Position numbers and translations under genes: made by a program
The notes under the pieces: generated by a model
Database searches by the model: none
What the model was told of the DNA's origin: nothing
The model's input: only the letters and a program-made list of their open reading frames with translations
Shown here: positions 1-12,104 of the stretch, one piece after another
How the letters are laid out: each line of letters opens with the position of its first letter
Numbering within the stretch: position 1 is the first letter of the stretch
Assembly (NCBI GenBank): GCA_026936325.1
Contig: JAPTHN010000011.1
Location: forward strand, 25,646,501 to 25,710,500
Direction: 5' to 3'
Length of the DNA stretch: 64,000 bases
From: Platynereis dumerilii
Taxonomy: Eukaryota > Annelida > Polychaeta > Phyllodocida > Nereididae

Positions 1-846
1 CCCACAAGGCATTTGGACCGCAGTGTGTGAATTTCATAAGAAAAGGTTTACCACATCTTGACGGAAGTGAAGCCATGAATATCTTCCGGGCTTGTGGCAG
101 TGACAACAGTACTGCATGATATTTATTGGTTCTAAATAACATTCCAGATCACTCAATATATTATGTAGCACATATTTGAAAGTAAATCTTTACTTTTAAA
201 TGGAATCTGGATTGTTTTCATTGGATATTTGAAATTTATTTTTACTTTTCGTCATTTTACCCGGAAGCCTCCTTCCGCACTGCCTAAAAATTTTCCCACA
301 TCTGAAAAAGGGTCTTCCACTAAATATATTTTGGTAAACTTTTGATATGTTATAGAGGAAGATGTAAGCTTTCAAATGGTATATGACACAAAACTATTGC
401 AATTTGTGGTGGGTCATTCCACCAGTTGCCCGGACTATATGTTAACTAAAGCTTTTTAATATTCACCTTGGTTGTTTTTTTTAAAGAATGTTTTTATTTT
501 ATTTTTATCTTATGTGCAATAAAGTTACTATCATTTTGCTCTGTACAATTGTTTTTCCTCATTTTTGGGGGTTGAATAAAAAAAATTAAAAAAAATATAT
601 ATAATATATATTGCACTACGAATTTTATTCCAAAAATCACAATAAAATATATATATAGAAAAGACCAGAAACAACGACACATATTTTCTGAAGTTACCGG
701 CATAATTACAGTGTATAGTCATATCAAATGCAACTGGTTTTCCTTTCAATAATTTTTTGAAAGCATATTATTTCCACCTTTTAGATCATTCACTTTGGAG
801 AAACACATTTTACATTAAAAATATAAAAAAATTAAAAGATTAGATT
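1..846. other. AT-rich sequence without recognised gene
   Basis: Only short AT-driven ORFs (for example 494-703 minus). No element ends identified. Confidence 0.6.
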
Positions 847-1984
847 ACATTAGATTACCATTAATTGGTCACAAAAGAAATTCTTTGAGTTGGCACATCA
901 TGTAAAATTGAATTAAATATAAATTAAAAGTATAGCATTATGAAGTTTTATTTTCAAAAATAACAATAAGATATTGTTAGGTTACAGAAACTATCATATT
1001 AAGTCATATCAAATGTAGCCCAGTTTTCTTACTAAGAATCTTTTGAAGGCATATTATTTCCATCATCAGATTTAAAACAACACCAAAAGCAAAAGAGTAA
1101 CATTTATCTGTCCTAAAGGAAAACTCTTTTGTAGGACTATCTGGTTTATATTTAAGAGTTTGGGTTACCTTTGGTTTGACAGCTGAGCGTAGCTATCATA
1201 TGGAAAGTAGCAGGATTCAAGTTCAAATATAATGCTGCATGATATTGTAGTTGAGAAAAATGTCAGATCTCTCAAAATTAACTATTTTTTCTTCTTGTCT
1301 CTTAAAAATAACATCATTATATACAGATTAAGTTGTGTGCTTCAACATGACTAAGTGCTGTGTGTTTACGAGGGACTTTTTAGGCTTCGTTACATTATTA
1401 TAGATAATGATTCGAAATGCTGTCCTCATCGTTCGCCTAGGATAGGCAATTAATCTGCAACAAAGTATTGTGAGAAAGAGATATAATGGAAGACACAGGA
1501 TTATTCCACAGACAGATTACTAGAAATAAGGTAGAAATATGAGCCAACAGTAAGTTTACCACATTTGCTGATTAGCAATAATTTCTTTGGATGTTGATGC
1601 ATGAGCTGCCTAAGTCATGCATATGTTCAAAGTACAATGAATGTAAGGATTCAGCGTAGATATTCAGGTATGTTGAAGTTCATTCAAAGGTCTCAGCAAC
1701 TTATACCTGGCATTACCTGCATCTTATTAGTCACCCTATTGATAATTATTAGGAGAAATGGATTTTGCCTTCACTAGTATCTTTGCACAGGTGCCTGAAA
1801 TCTCGTCAGTTTTGCAAAATTCCTCTTGTAACAACATTGGAGAGTTTTTGCTGAGAACTAAAAGGCTTCCTAAACTTAAAATTTCATATTACAAGATTAA
1901 GGCTTAACACACTTGGATAGTGCAAAGATAAGAAGAAAGATGAGTTACCAGTGCGCATATAATGAAGGCTTGCCAATTAAACAT

Positions 1985-3030
1985 TATGAACTTTCTGTTC
2001 GCAGAAAAAGGAAACATCAAAAGCAAGAAAGGCTTCTGTTTTGCCTTCCAGGAACCATAGACCTGTCATCACCACTCCCTTATTTTCTACCACTGATGCT
2101 GTCGGATGATACCAAGATCGGGAAGTTACACAGTTTAAATTGTAGCTTAAACAGTTTATAACAAATTTGAAATAAAACCATGGCTAAGCACGTTCGAAGC
2201 TTCTTTATTAATTACCATCATGGGCACATGGGAAGGCCATTTCGCTGGTGGGGCTGCTGCTATATATTTTGCCCTGAAATTTTAACACGTTACAGATGTG
2301 ACCAGGGCAGTGGGTCTGCCCTGCTATTGGTCAGGATTTTCCACGGTATAGCATTTGCCCTGAAGCCAGGGAAAGGGGGACTTCAACCATCCTGATAAAT
2401 GGACAATACGCCTATGATTACCATCCATCCAATATCTATGCCTCTATCAAATGTGCTTTTGTGAACTGAAAGAGGAAAGACAGCTATACACATTGTGTGA
2501 CATACTGTTACAAGCTTTGTTCTTTTCTAATCAGTGATTCTCCCCATAGTACTGTTGTTCAGTATACATATATAGGCATTTATTTGAAAAGTGGGGCCAA
2601 AAAGGTCCCCAGGAGCAAAAAAGTGAATCTCTGAATCCCGATAATCTAATATGGCAAATGTTTAGTCCAAGTGGTCCCTGTTACGGAAAAAGTAATTTTG
2701 GGGTCAACAGGTCACTGGATTTTCCATGAGAATTCCCTGAAAAAATAGTAAATTGGTCACGCAATAGTCACAACAGTCACACACAAAAAACATCACAACA
2801 GTCACACAAAACAGTCACTTCAGTTCTATTTTGGCTAAAACGGGCTGACATGAACAGTCATGACAGCTCCCTGACCATTAAACAAATTAGCCATGCTGAG
2901 GGCTTCACATTTATGAATTAAGAAGGGTTGGCCTGTCTAGTTGTGTCTACGGTCCCTTCAAATTTGAACCATGCCACCTTGTCTTCTCATGTTTCCCTTT
3001 GGGGCACAATGGGAAGACAACTTTTCTTCG
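1985..3030 (+). repeat. Block shared with 6885-7860
   Basis: GGCTTCTGTTTTGCCTTCCA, AGCTTCTTTATTAATTACCA and CTTGTCTTCTCATGTTTCCC occur in the same order in 6885-7860, with diverged spacers. It interrupts duplication A, and B has no equivalent. Confidence 0.7.
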
Positions 3031-3897
3031 TTGAAAGTCTTCTAAACTTAAAATTGCATATTACAAGATTAAGGCTTGTCATGCAACATCAAGTGTAAGA
3101 TTATCCAGCATCTATAGCCTATATCATAAGAGCTGGATTTCCTCAAACTTTGAAAGGACTCTGGAGTATGCATCCACCAATTTTTTAGGCTTCAAGACCA
3201 AAGATAGCAACTTGCTTTAAGGGGGCCACCATTTAATATCCATTTTTCTCCATGGAAAATTATTTATTTCACGGTAGCGACGACAGCAACTTCTTATTTC
3301 AAGTATGTGAAGTACCTGAATGTTTATCCCAAAATCAGGCAAAATCTTGTTCAGAAACATCCCTAGTAGAAATTCTTTATTTCAAGAATGCCCAAAACGA
3401 ATTTATCTGTTTCATCAAAACTTAACAAGAAAAAATTTTTCAAACTCCTAGCTCCAACCTCTTCAGATATTATAAATTATGGTCCCCTAACATGACTCAA
3501 ACAAAAATTCGGTTACAATCAGACATTTCATCATGCATACATGTCTCTGAATCAGGACTACCTCTGACTCAAGAACATGCTGTTGCCAGGAAACGAGATA
3601 AAGACTTCAGATTCTGTGAAGCCTTTCCGTAGCCACAGACCTGCCATCTCGATGCAGTTTTCACTCTATTATAACACACTTGGATAGTGGAAAGATGAGA
3701 AGGAAGACAATTTGACAGTGTGCTAACTGTGCTTAAAATGAAGGCTTGCCAATTAGCTCATAAAAAGTGCAATAAAAGCAAAGAAGATTCCCAGCTAAGC
3801 ACAATCAAAGCTTATGTAAACAATGTATACAACCTAGATATCATATGCAGAGTTTTGTTTCGATGATAAGAGGAAAATTTACATGCATTACATATAC

Positions 3898-4416
3898 CAT
3901 GGCCCGATTTCACCAAAAAAGTTAAGCCAGGTCTGAGCCTTAGACCTGGACTTGGAAGTTCCAAATTTCAAAAACTGTAGGGTCAATTTCAGTGATAAAA
4001 TGGCAGCACCCCCTGGTAAGCATACTTACAGGCAACGTCACATCACTCGCGAACACTTACTCGTTTTTGCTGATATCTCAGCAACCAGGAGCCCTAGGAA
4101 CAAAATTCCTTCACTTACATGCTTTTGCTGGCTGTTTATGAGTTCCTGATACATTTTCGCAATCTTTCGCGACATTTTTTTGCCGATTTTCGGCGATTTA
4201 GTCCCATTTCAGATGACAAATCCTGACGTCCAGTCATTTGCTTCGTGACGTAAACGAAGAATCTGCTTTTGCAGTAGCTATGACGTCACATCAATCGATA
4301 GTGGCGTCCCTAGTGTTTACTTCACGGTTTGCAAGCAACGTGATGACGACTGTAATACCAGGTTTGACTTTAAGCTTGGTCTTAGCTATGTTGGTGAAAT
4401 ATATGACGATGCCCAT
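3898..4416. mobile_element. Probable foldback MITE in duplication copy A
   Basis: GATTTCACCAA near 3908 and TTGGTGAAATATAT near 4391 are inverted, and a further inner stretch (AGGTCTGAGC...AGACCTGG against CCAGGTTTGACTTTAAGC) pairs loosely. The corresponding place in copy B lacks this block. Ends are uncertain by some tens of bases. Confidence 0.5.
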
Positions 4417-4992
4417 TGTGAGAATTATTCTTCTCATATATTGTTTAAATGGATAGAAATTTATGTGTTTTGCAGTGAATTTGAAGCCCTAGATCACAAC
4501 TAAATATGTAAGGAAAGGGAAGCCCTGCCTGAAAGAACTTTTTTCTTAAGGAGTAAGGATGTTTTGAAAGATTATCATTTCAGCTTGTTTAGCATGTCAG
4601 CTTATTCTCAGCAGAGAAACATATCTAGCAGAAACATCACAAACATAAAGTAACTTTATCAGTCCTTATAAAGAAATTATCAAAGGACTGTCTGTGTAAT
4701 ATATATGTACATCTGAGGGTTTAGTTATCTTTGGTTCGACAGCTGAATTTCAGAGGATCAGTCCCGGACAGTAACAAACTACTTGCACTTACAACTCAGC
4801 CACCCTTCCGCCATTTCAGATATTAGAGCAAAGAGGACAGACGTTTCTCAAACAGTTCAACAAAAAATAAGTCCCACTTTAAGTCAACTTGAATATCTCA
4901 AGGATTCCTTCTCTTATTTTTAGTGACCGTTGGCAGAATTACAGGCCTGTATGTCGAACCTAAAAATGTAAATTTGTAGCGTAGAGGCAATA

Positions 4993-5995
4993 CGAGGGGC
5001 GTCCCAAAAGTTCTGACCAATTTTTTCGGCAGACCTTTCCATTTAAAATATCTGTTTGAAATTTTCGCAGAATTAATTTCAGGTATATCACTATCTATTT
5101 TGAAAATTTGGTACCTGTTGGAAGAATTTAAATCACCTTTCTGTTGCCATGGAAACAAAAGGTCAGTGCACCCAGCGAGCTCAATTTTTTAGCCCAAATC
5201 CAAGTGTGTAGGCGTGTAAATAATCATAAGATTTACTGTAAATATGCAATTGATGATCATGAAAAGCATTTATTGGCAGCTTGACAGTATCTCAAAGTTG
5301 TTCTGTGACATTTAAAGTCACTATGAATCAGTTTAACCCCTGTGCTGAAGCAATCTCCAATGTCCTCATAACTGAGCTGTTCCTAAATTGTGGAATTTCG
5401 TTGTATTTGGCTAGAGCTTTATTTCTCATTATGAGTATAATCTCTTTAATTTGTGAACTGGTTTACATATTTTAGTATCACCAAAAGTCACCGAAGGCCA
5501 AATCTTGTAAATAAGGCAGATGAGGTTGGGTTTGTATCCCATTGTTCTTGTGCACAGCCTCTTAGCAGTAGATTGTTTCAGCCGAACTATTACAAGAGCT
5601 GTGGGGCAACTGATGGAGACAGTCTTTGGCAAATGCCTCAGTTGATCAGGTAAAAATATAAATAAACGATGATAATGTAATGGAGGACATCTTTAAACAC
5701 TGCTAGCCTATTAAGAAATACATTTTCTTGCAATCATTTGTTTTATTAATGTAAATTTTCTCACTATAAACAAAGCTAATTTGTTGAATTTTGTAAAATT
5801 AATTGAGCTGCGCTGGATGCACTGACCTTCCGTATCCATGATTACAGAAAAGTAACTTAAACGCTTCTAACAGTTTTGATTCTTTAAAAACAGATAGAAA
5901 AATACCTGAAATCAATTCTATGAAAATCTCATTCAGCTACTTCAAATAGAAATGTCTGCCAAAAAACTTGGTCAGAACTTTTGGGACGCCCCTCG
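4993..5995. mobile_element. Mariner-type MITE, about 1 kb, long terminal inverted repeats
   Basis: Starts CGAGGGGCGTCCCAAAAGTT and ends with its complement, flanked by TA at 4991-4992 and 5996-5997. The inverted similarity continues for roughly 200 bp at each side with moderate divergence. There is no transposase ORF. A truncated relative occupies about 55235-55907 and another terminal remnant lies near 44960-45062. Confidence 0.87.
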
Positions 5996-5997
5996 TA

Positions 5998-6884
5998 TTC
6001 ATGGCAGAGCCAGCGGCCTTCGAGTGAGCCTACCCCTGCTTTTAAAAAGCTGTGGCTTTTCCAATGAATACGACCAATTTCACCATGCATGGGAGCCACC
6101 AGTTGGACATACTTCTTCAGCACAGGCACAATGCACACAGGCACAATGCCAATATGCAGGTCTACAAACTACACAACTTTCAAAAAAGTTGGAAAAGAGG
6201 TCTTTGAGATTTTCAATTTTTCATTAAGGGGGACTTATTTTTGTTGCAGTTGAAGTGTTTATAACAGCAGATATTGTGAGACTTACCGAAAGGTTGAATC
6301 GGATGTTGTGATTTGTAGGCCTAATGTACTATTACAACTCTCAGCTGTGGATTCAGATGGGGCTTTAGGGAGTGTAGTGTAGACCCCCCCATTGGGCCTA
6401 TGGATTTCAATTTTAAAAAAGACATTTTCAAGAATTAATTTAGTGCTTTTTCAAATGGGAACCACTCCCCCATTCCGCATTTTCCGGATCTGCCAATGAC
6501 ACTTTAAAGGAGGCAACCTCCTGAAAATAGAACTAGGAGATTGGCTGTGAGCCATTCACAGGCAACTTGCTTTACAGCCGACAGTCAAAGAATGACAAGA
6601 ACTTACATTCAGATGTATTGCATTGCATGCGACCTCACGTATCAGTGCTGTGACTCAGCAGGTGACTTGTTTTGATAGCATTGAACGTATAGGATTTGAC
6701 CTCACAAATTGCTTATGAGTCATAAAGAATAGCATGGCATGGATAGGGATAAGGCATCACAAGGAGCATGCCAGTGCAATTCTATAAGCGCTTGCCATTC
6801 GTCGGTTGTAATGTCACCAGACAATAACAGAAACCATATCCATGCATAATTATACAGTCTTTTATACATAACTCTTCAACACAT
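5998..6884. other. Spacer without recognised feature
   Basis: No exon-like reading frame or repeat signature that I could match elsewhere in the window. Confidence 0.5.
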
Positions 6885-7860
6885 CATGACCTTTCTGTTT
6901 GCAGTAAAAGGATACATCACAAACAAGAATAGCTTCTGTTTTGTCTTCCAGGAACTATAGACCTGTCAACACCACTTATGCCAAAGATTCTATAATAGGC
7001 TATATATATGTGCTTATGCTGACGGATGATACAAAGATTGGGAAGTTACACAGTTTGTAGCCGTATATAGTTTTAACAAATGTGAAATAAAGCCATGGCA
7101 AAGCACATTCAAAGCTTCTTTATTAATTACCATCATAGGCAAACGGAAAGGCCGTTTCTCGAGGGGGGGCTGTCGCTTTTTTGCCCTGAAATTTGAACAA
7201 GTTACGGATGTGACCATGGCAGACTTGGCAGTGCATGGGTCTGCCCTGATACTGGTTAGGATTTGCCCAATGTTGGTACCATTTTCCCTGATGCCAGGGG
7301 AAAGGGGGAACTTCACCCCCTGATCGACTGGACAATATTCCTATGATTACCATCCATCCAATGACTATGCCTCTTTCAAATGTGCTTCACTAATAATATG
7401 TTCCGCATTACTTTTTGTGATGCAAAACTGAAAGAGGAATTTTGACCACTTCACAAGTTAATGCCAGTCATTGCCAGATATATACAGACCATTTATTCAA
7501 CCTATTTTCTCATAAATGCTGTGACGTATCCTTTGTTGCAACATAAAATAGCCCCATTACATAATTTATTGCAAAAAGGGAAAGTCTTCTTTTTTAAAAG
7601 ACCGCAAACCCTTGAATATTGCAAGTAAATTACACTGGGTAGGCCTACAAATATTTTTCATTAACTTTACTGAACACCTCTTTTGCAGGAAAGGCTTTGT
7701 TCTTTTCTGATCAATGAATCTCCCCATAGTACTCTTATGTAGTATCTCATGTGGTATATGAGGCACAAGGGGTTGTCCCTGGAAATTTGAGAAACACCGC
7801 CTTGTCTTCTCATGTTTCCCTTTGGAGCATAATGGGAAGGCAACTTGTCTTGTCAGTAGA
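6885..7860 (+). repeat. Block shared with 1985-3030
   Basis: Second copy of the block described at 1985-3030, in the same orientation, between two mariner-type MITEs. Short ORFs here show no family motif. Confidence 0.7.
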
Positions 7861-8028
7861 TAGAATCAGGAACATGACACCTGATGGTCACAGCATTTTC
7901 AACTGGGTGGTGGATCATGTCACACGAAGATGTAAAAGCAGGTTGTCCCTGCGGTGCTTGAGAACTAGGATAGGAGTTCATGGGTGCGCAACCTTTTTCT
8001 CCTTGGTCAGTTGCAGGGTAACCACATA

Positions 8029-8949
8029 CAGGGTGGTCAAAAAAAAACTTTACACTTATGAATAATGTTTCGGATGACGCTCATTGTAACAAATGCTTAT
8101 TTTTCAATGCAAAAACAACTTGTACAGCAAAGAATAACTCTTCTAGAGACAATTTATTCATTCAGAGGTCCTTTTGGACTGATGACTTTTCTGCAGCGGG
8201 CCTAAATGATGCAGAGGTGTCAAAAATGTAACTTTGTGTCCGTTTTTCCCATACAAACGTAATGGATGCCTTTATTGGGCAACTAAGGTGTGTGGTGTCT
8301 TGCAGGGATCTGCCTCTAAGTTTGCCCGGCCAGAATAATCACATTGATTGAGATCTTGTGATAACAGGGGCCATCTTGTCCCGCTGAGAAACTTGACAGA
8401 GCGAACCTTGATCCAGTTCTGGGCTTTCCAAGGGAGTGTGGCTGTGCCCCGTCTTGTTTGAAGGTCAAATTATCTGTAGCACTGTATGTCTAATCTATCC
8501 CGGTCTTTAGATGCTCTTTCAAGATGTTAATATGTACTTTTCATGTGATTTCAACACCCTGATCATCTACCTTCAGACGGCTTTGTTTTAAAATCTTATA
8601 ATGGCCATAGTGAAGTCTGAATTTGCTCTAGCACCTTCTGGTTTGTGCTGAATTGTGCCTCTGTCTTCTCAATTTCATTTTATGTTGTATTTATTTTGTC
8701 CTGTGAAGCTCAGTAGCTTCAAAATTGCTGATGGGCCATGAACAACCCAGAGTAGTAAAAACGCAGGAGCACTCCCGGCTTCCATTTTGTCTGCTATCAA
8801 AAAAGTAATGAACCGTTTTGATTATTAACCAATTTTCCAAAGATCTAACATACTTGGCTTGTATACACAATAAGTACCCAGACACTGACTCAATCATGGC
8901 AGCCTGGAAAATGAAATATCAACTGTAAAGTTTTTTTTTGACTACCCTG
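8029..8949. mobile_element. Tc1/mariner-type MITE, 921 bp
   Basis: Begins CAGGGTGGTCAAAAAAAAAC and ends with the near-exact complement (one mismatch in the first 26 bp), flanked by TA dinucleotides. No transposase is visible inside, so it is non-autonomous. Confidence 0.82.
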
Positions 8950-9011
8950 TAGATATGGTGTCATAACGCTAAGCAGATTCTTCAAAACTTTTTTAGACAT
9001 ACAACAGTCTG

Positions 9012-9432
9012 TCACTTTGATATAGTGGTTAAGGTTCCCGCCTGCTCTGCTGAAGGTCTTTGCCTGCATGGGTTTGAACCCCGGGTGGGGAACCCAACAT
9101 TTTCAGTGCTCCTTCATGAGCAAAATCCCAGCTGGATGTCGTTCGGATGAGACGTTAAATTGGTGGCCCCTTGTATCAGTCTGTGCTGGGCAAGTAAATT
9201 GATGGATGATTGGGGCTTTACGTCCTGTATTTATGCACTTTGTAGGCTAATTAGGACAGGAAGAGGACACGGCAATGAGGCGAAGGATTCTCGGCAAGTA
9301 AAAGATCCCTCACATGGGGTAAATGTGTAACATGTTGAGGACTCCCACTCTCTCTCTCATCTCATCAATCAACCCTTGTGAGTGCCCAGAACTGGGCTTA
9401 GAGGGCTGCACTTACCATATCTATCTATCTAT
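9012..9432 (+). mobile_element. tRNA-derived SINE (SINE-A), interrupted by another SINE
   Basis: The tRNA-like head has an A box TAGTGGTTAAG (9023-9033) and a B box GGTTTGAACCC (9071-9081). The body includes CGGATGAGACGTTAAAT, a motif seen in widespread ancient SINE bodies. The 3' end GCCCAGAACTGGGCTTAGAG is followed by a CTAT tail. A 94-bp SINE-B piece sits inside at 9199-9292. Confidence 0.82.
9199..9292 (-). mobile_element. 5'-truncated SINE-B nested in SINE-A
   Basis: Matches the 3' part of the SINEs at 35183 and 61977 (GGGGCTTTACGTCCTGTATT). It is bounded by GGCAAGTAAA at 9189-9198 and 9293-9302, a 10-bp target duplication inside SINE-A. This orders the two families in time. Confidence 0.8.
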
Positions 9433-9440
9433 AGAAAAAA

Positions 9441-9753
9441 TGTGGACCAGTTAACTGTGAAAAATGCACTTTGTGAGGCATGATAGCCAATGAAGTGTCA
9501 TCTTCTCTACTTTCAACATGGCTAACATAGAGATTGTTTGATTAGTCATGATCAAGAGAAGGCCATTTTACTTGTCATAACTGATTTTAGAGTGAAAATC
9601 AATTGCATAATCCTTTCGTTTGGCTGTCACCAACAAGCAGGATAAGTCTCCTTAAATCAAATTAACATTGAAAGTATTGGGTTGGTATGATCATGACAAA
9701 TCATCAGCGTGATGACAAATGAAGGACCATTTTCACAGTGCAACAGTGCACTC
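9441..9753. mobile_element. Older copy of the AGTGGACTG MITE
   Basis: The body aligns with 37417-37724 (CATCTTCTCTACTTTCAACA, CATAATCCTTTCGTTTGGCT). The inverted ends are recognisable but diverged, and the TTAA flanks are no longer clear. It lies directly after a SINE tail. Confidence 0.75.
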
Positions 9754-10490
9754 ATTTTCTCTATCAAAGTGAGAGACTGTAAAAGTCATGCAACCATGCC
9801 ATACGACGACAGCGCTTTTCATGATTGTAGAGTGTCAGCCTGGATGTTTTTTAAAAACTTTTCCCTGGACATGTTATTCTATGGGTCCCAATTATGTCAT
9901 TTAACTCTTTGACACCACCCTGTCATATATCTTCTGTTTTCAGGGTTCGTAGAAAGACGACACAAATGTCGACACATTTAGATAAATGAAGTGACATATA
10001 TAGGTCATGTCTTTTGTTGACCTTTTCCGTGAGAAAAAAAGTTAGTTTTTCAAACTTCCCTTAAGCTGATCTGAAGGAAAATCATGCATAGGCAATTAAA
10101 GGGTGTCTCTGCAAGGTAGTAGGCCCATTCTTTTTGTAGCAAATAGATTGTCTTTCTGGGGAAAACTAAGAGGATTACAGTTGCTATGCAACGACTTTGA
10201 AAAAGGCATACAAAGCCTCTCCGAAGCATAAACATGCAGCACTCAAATTGAAAGTCAGGCCTTGATGATAATGAGGATAGCAATGTCCTTTCTAAAGATA
10301 AACGATGACAAGCAATAAAGCTTGGACACCAGAGAATTTTCTCTGCAATGAATCAGGTCTACAGTACCACCTGTAAATAAAACGGGTGGTGATGTTCTGC
10401 CGTTGGATCAGTGATAAACGTTCTTGACCCAACTGCTTGTGGAGGCGTGAATTTTCATCTGATGCATCATGAGATGAAAACATATTGACG

Positions 10491-10600
10491 CAGTGGCGGA
10501 TTTGGGGGGGGGGGTGCACAATGCAGTAATGCGGACCCGCGATTGTTGAAATGCGTCCGGACCCCCCCCCCCAGGACTATCAAGTGTGGATGCGCCACTG
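10491..10600. mobile_element. Small CAGTGGCG MITE, 110 bp
   Basis: CAGTGGCGGATTT at the left and the mirror ATGCGCCACTG at the right, with G- and C-runs just inside. It is absent at the matching place in duplicate copy D (near 29175). CAGTG ends suggest hAT affinity. Likely solo ends of the same family lie at 58078-58113 and 59353-59396. Confidence 0.65.
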
Positions 10601-10880
10601 TCAATGAGTCATAAAGGATGATATTTGAGGTTTGTGAGATAACAATAACTGCCAATTTTCTTTGCAGCACTCAGTTTTACATATGGGGCTAGTTCTTTGA
10701 TATTAAAGTAAGTGAAACACAAGGCCAATGTTATTTCAATGAGAAGGGAGCTTCGCATTTCATCTTTTACCCATGTGCTTTATCTCATTGGATAAGCATC
10801 CTGCCTTCCGCATACAATTTGCTTTGACCCAATGGCAAAGCATCACTTGTTTCACTTACTTACAGCCAGCAGTGCAGTGT

Positions 10881-11921
10881 AAAACCAAGAAAGTTACTTT
10901 AAAAAAAAAGTTAAAGTTAAAGTTAAAGTAATCTTTATTTAAAGTTGGGTATGTGAATACAGAAAACAGAAGCACAAGTGCTTTTTGCCGACAGGTAAAA
11001 TCAATGGGGTATATACAAATGAGATGATAATGGTTATATGTACAATGGTAAAAAGGTTGAGTAAAATTCAGTAACATCAGACACACATCACATAACTGCG
11101 TTAAAATCATAAAATCTATTAAAGAATCTATCTAAAAATAAAAGGAATAGCCTGGCTTAACAAACAAAATTATTTCTTTTAAAAAGTTATTTAAAAACAT
11201 GTCTTTTCAGTGCACTTTTGAAATTTGAAAATTCTTTAATATTTGTAACGGAGTTTGGTGTAGAGTTCCACAATTTACTTGCTTTGTATTTTAAGGATTG
11301 CTTTCCATATCTTACAGTGTTGAAATTTGGTTGCTTTACCAGAACTTGTTGTCTTAGATCATACGTTAGATTCTTTAATTCATAATAGTCAGGTGGAAAG
11401 AGGGGAGACAAGTTGTACATAACTTTGAAGACATGTTCCAATAACTTTCTACAACGATTACTATAAAGTGAGTTTAAATGAGCTTTATCCAGAATCTCTG
11501 AGTATGAGCTGAGAAAATCATTGAAGACAGCCCGCAGTGCCCTCTCTTGAATTTTTTCAAGTTTATATTCATTTCTGGAACCACTCTCATGATATACCAA
11601 TGAGCAATAGTTGAAATTTGATAGGACATAAACTATGCAATATCTTAAGTTTGCTTTCTTGATTTAATTGCTTAGTCAATCTTCCAGGAATATTTACTTG
11701 CTTGTCAGTCATTTTACACAGATTTGAGACATGTCTCTTTAGAGACAAATCCTTGTCAAGAGTGACACCTAATATTTTTATAGAATCAGAGGGTTCGATA
11801 TCAAAATTATCAATGTTGAAGCTACCGTAATGAATATAGAAAAAAAATTTATGGCAGAAAACCGTTGTTTTTACGGCATGGCATGTGTGTTGGTTTGACG
11901 GTAACTGCCGACAGCTGGGTT
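10881..11921 (-). mobile_element. 5'-truncated L2/CR1-like LINE with target-site duplication
   Basis: TGCAGTGT occurs at 10873-10880 and 11922-11929. Duplicate copy D (near 29365) shows the uninterrupted site. The minus strand encodes the RT C-terminal domain in two overlapping frames (11587-11921 and 11187-11600), with KIQERALRAVFNDFLSSYSE and YKASKLWNSTPNSV. The 3' end on the minus strand is AACTTT repeats plus an A run, typical of LINE tails. It is frameshifted and lacks all catalytic RT blocks. Confidence 0.87.
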
Positions 11922-12104
11922 TGCAGTGTGTATATAAAAACATCCATCCCTCAGATGTAAACTCATAGCTTTAAAGTTTACTTTTAAATAGCTTTAAAGT
12001 TTAGAATGGGCATGCCGAATAAGCTGATAAGTACTAGACTGTCTCTCAGAAAACCATTTCCAAGTGTTTTACAGTAAAAAGAAATATCTCCTCTTCTCTT
12101 GGTA

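Larger units (their letters stand above)
847..4822 (+). repeat. Segmental duplication copy A
   Basis: Aligns by eye with 12463-15795 from TTAGATTACATTAGATTACC through CTCAGCCACCCTTCCGCCAT, in the same order. Copy A carries an extra block (about 1905-3040) and a probable MITE at 3898-4416 that B lacks; B has a 980-bp transposon that A lacks. No host exon is visible in it. Confidence 0.83.
9985..12104 (+). repeat. Segmental duplication copy C
   Basis: Aligns with 27335-29660 (GACCTTTTCCGTGAGAAAAA, ATAAAAACATCCATCCCTCA, AGACTGTCTCTCAGAAAACC). C was later hit by a CAGTGGCG MITE, a LINE (10881-11921) and, at its right edge, the family-2 transposon at 12105. Confidence 0.85.
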
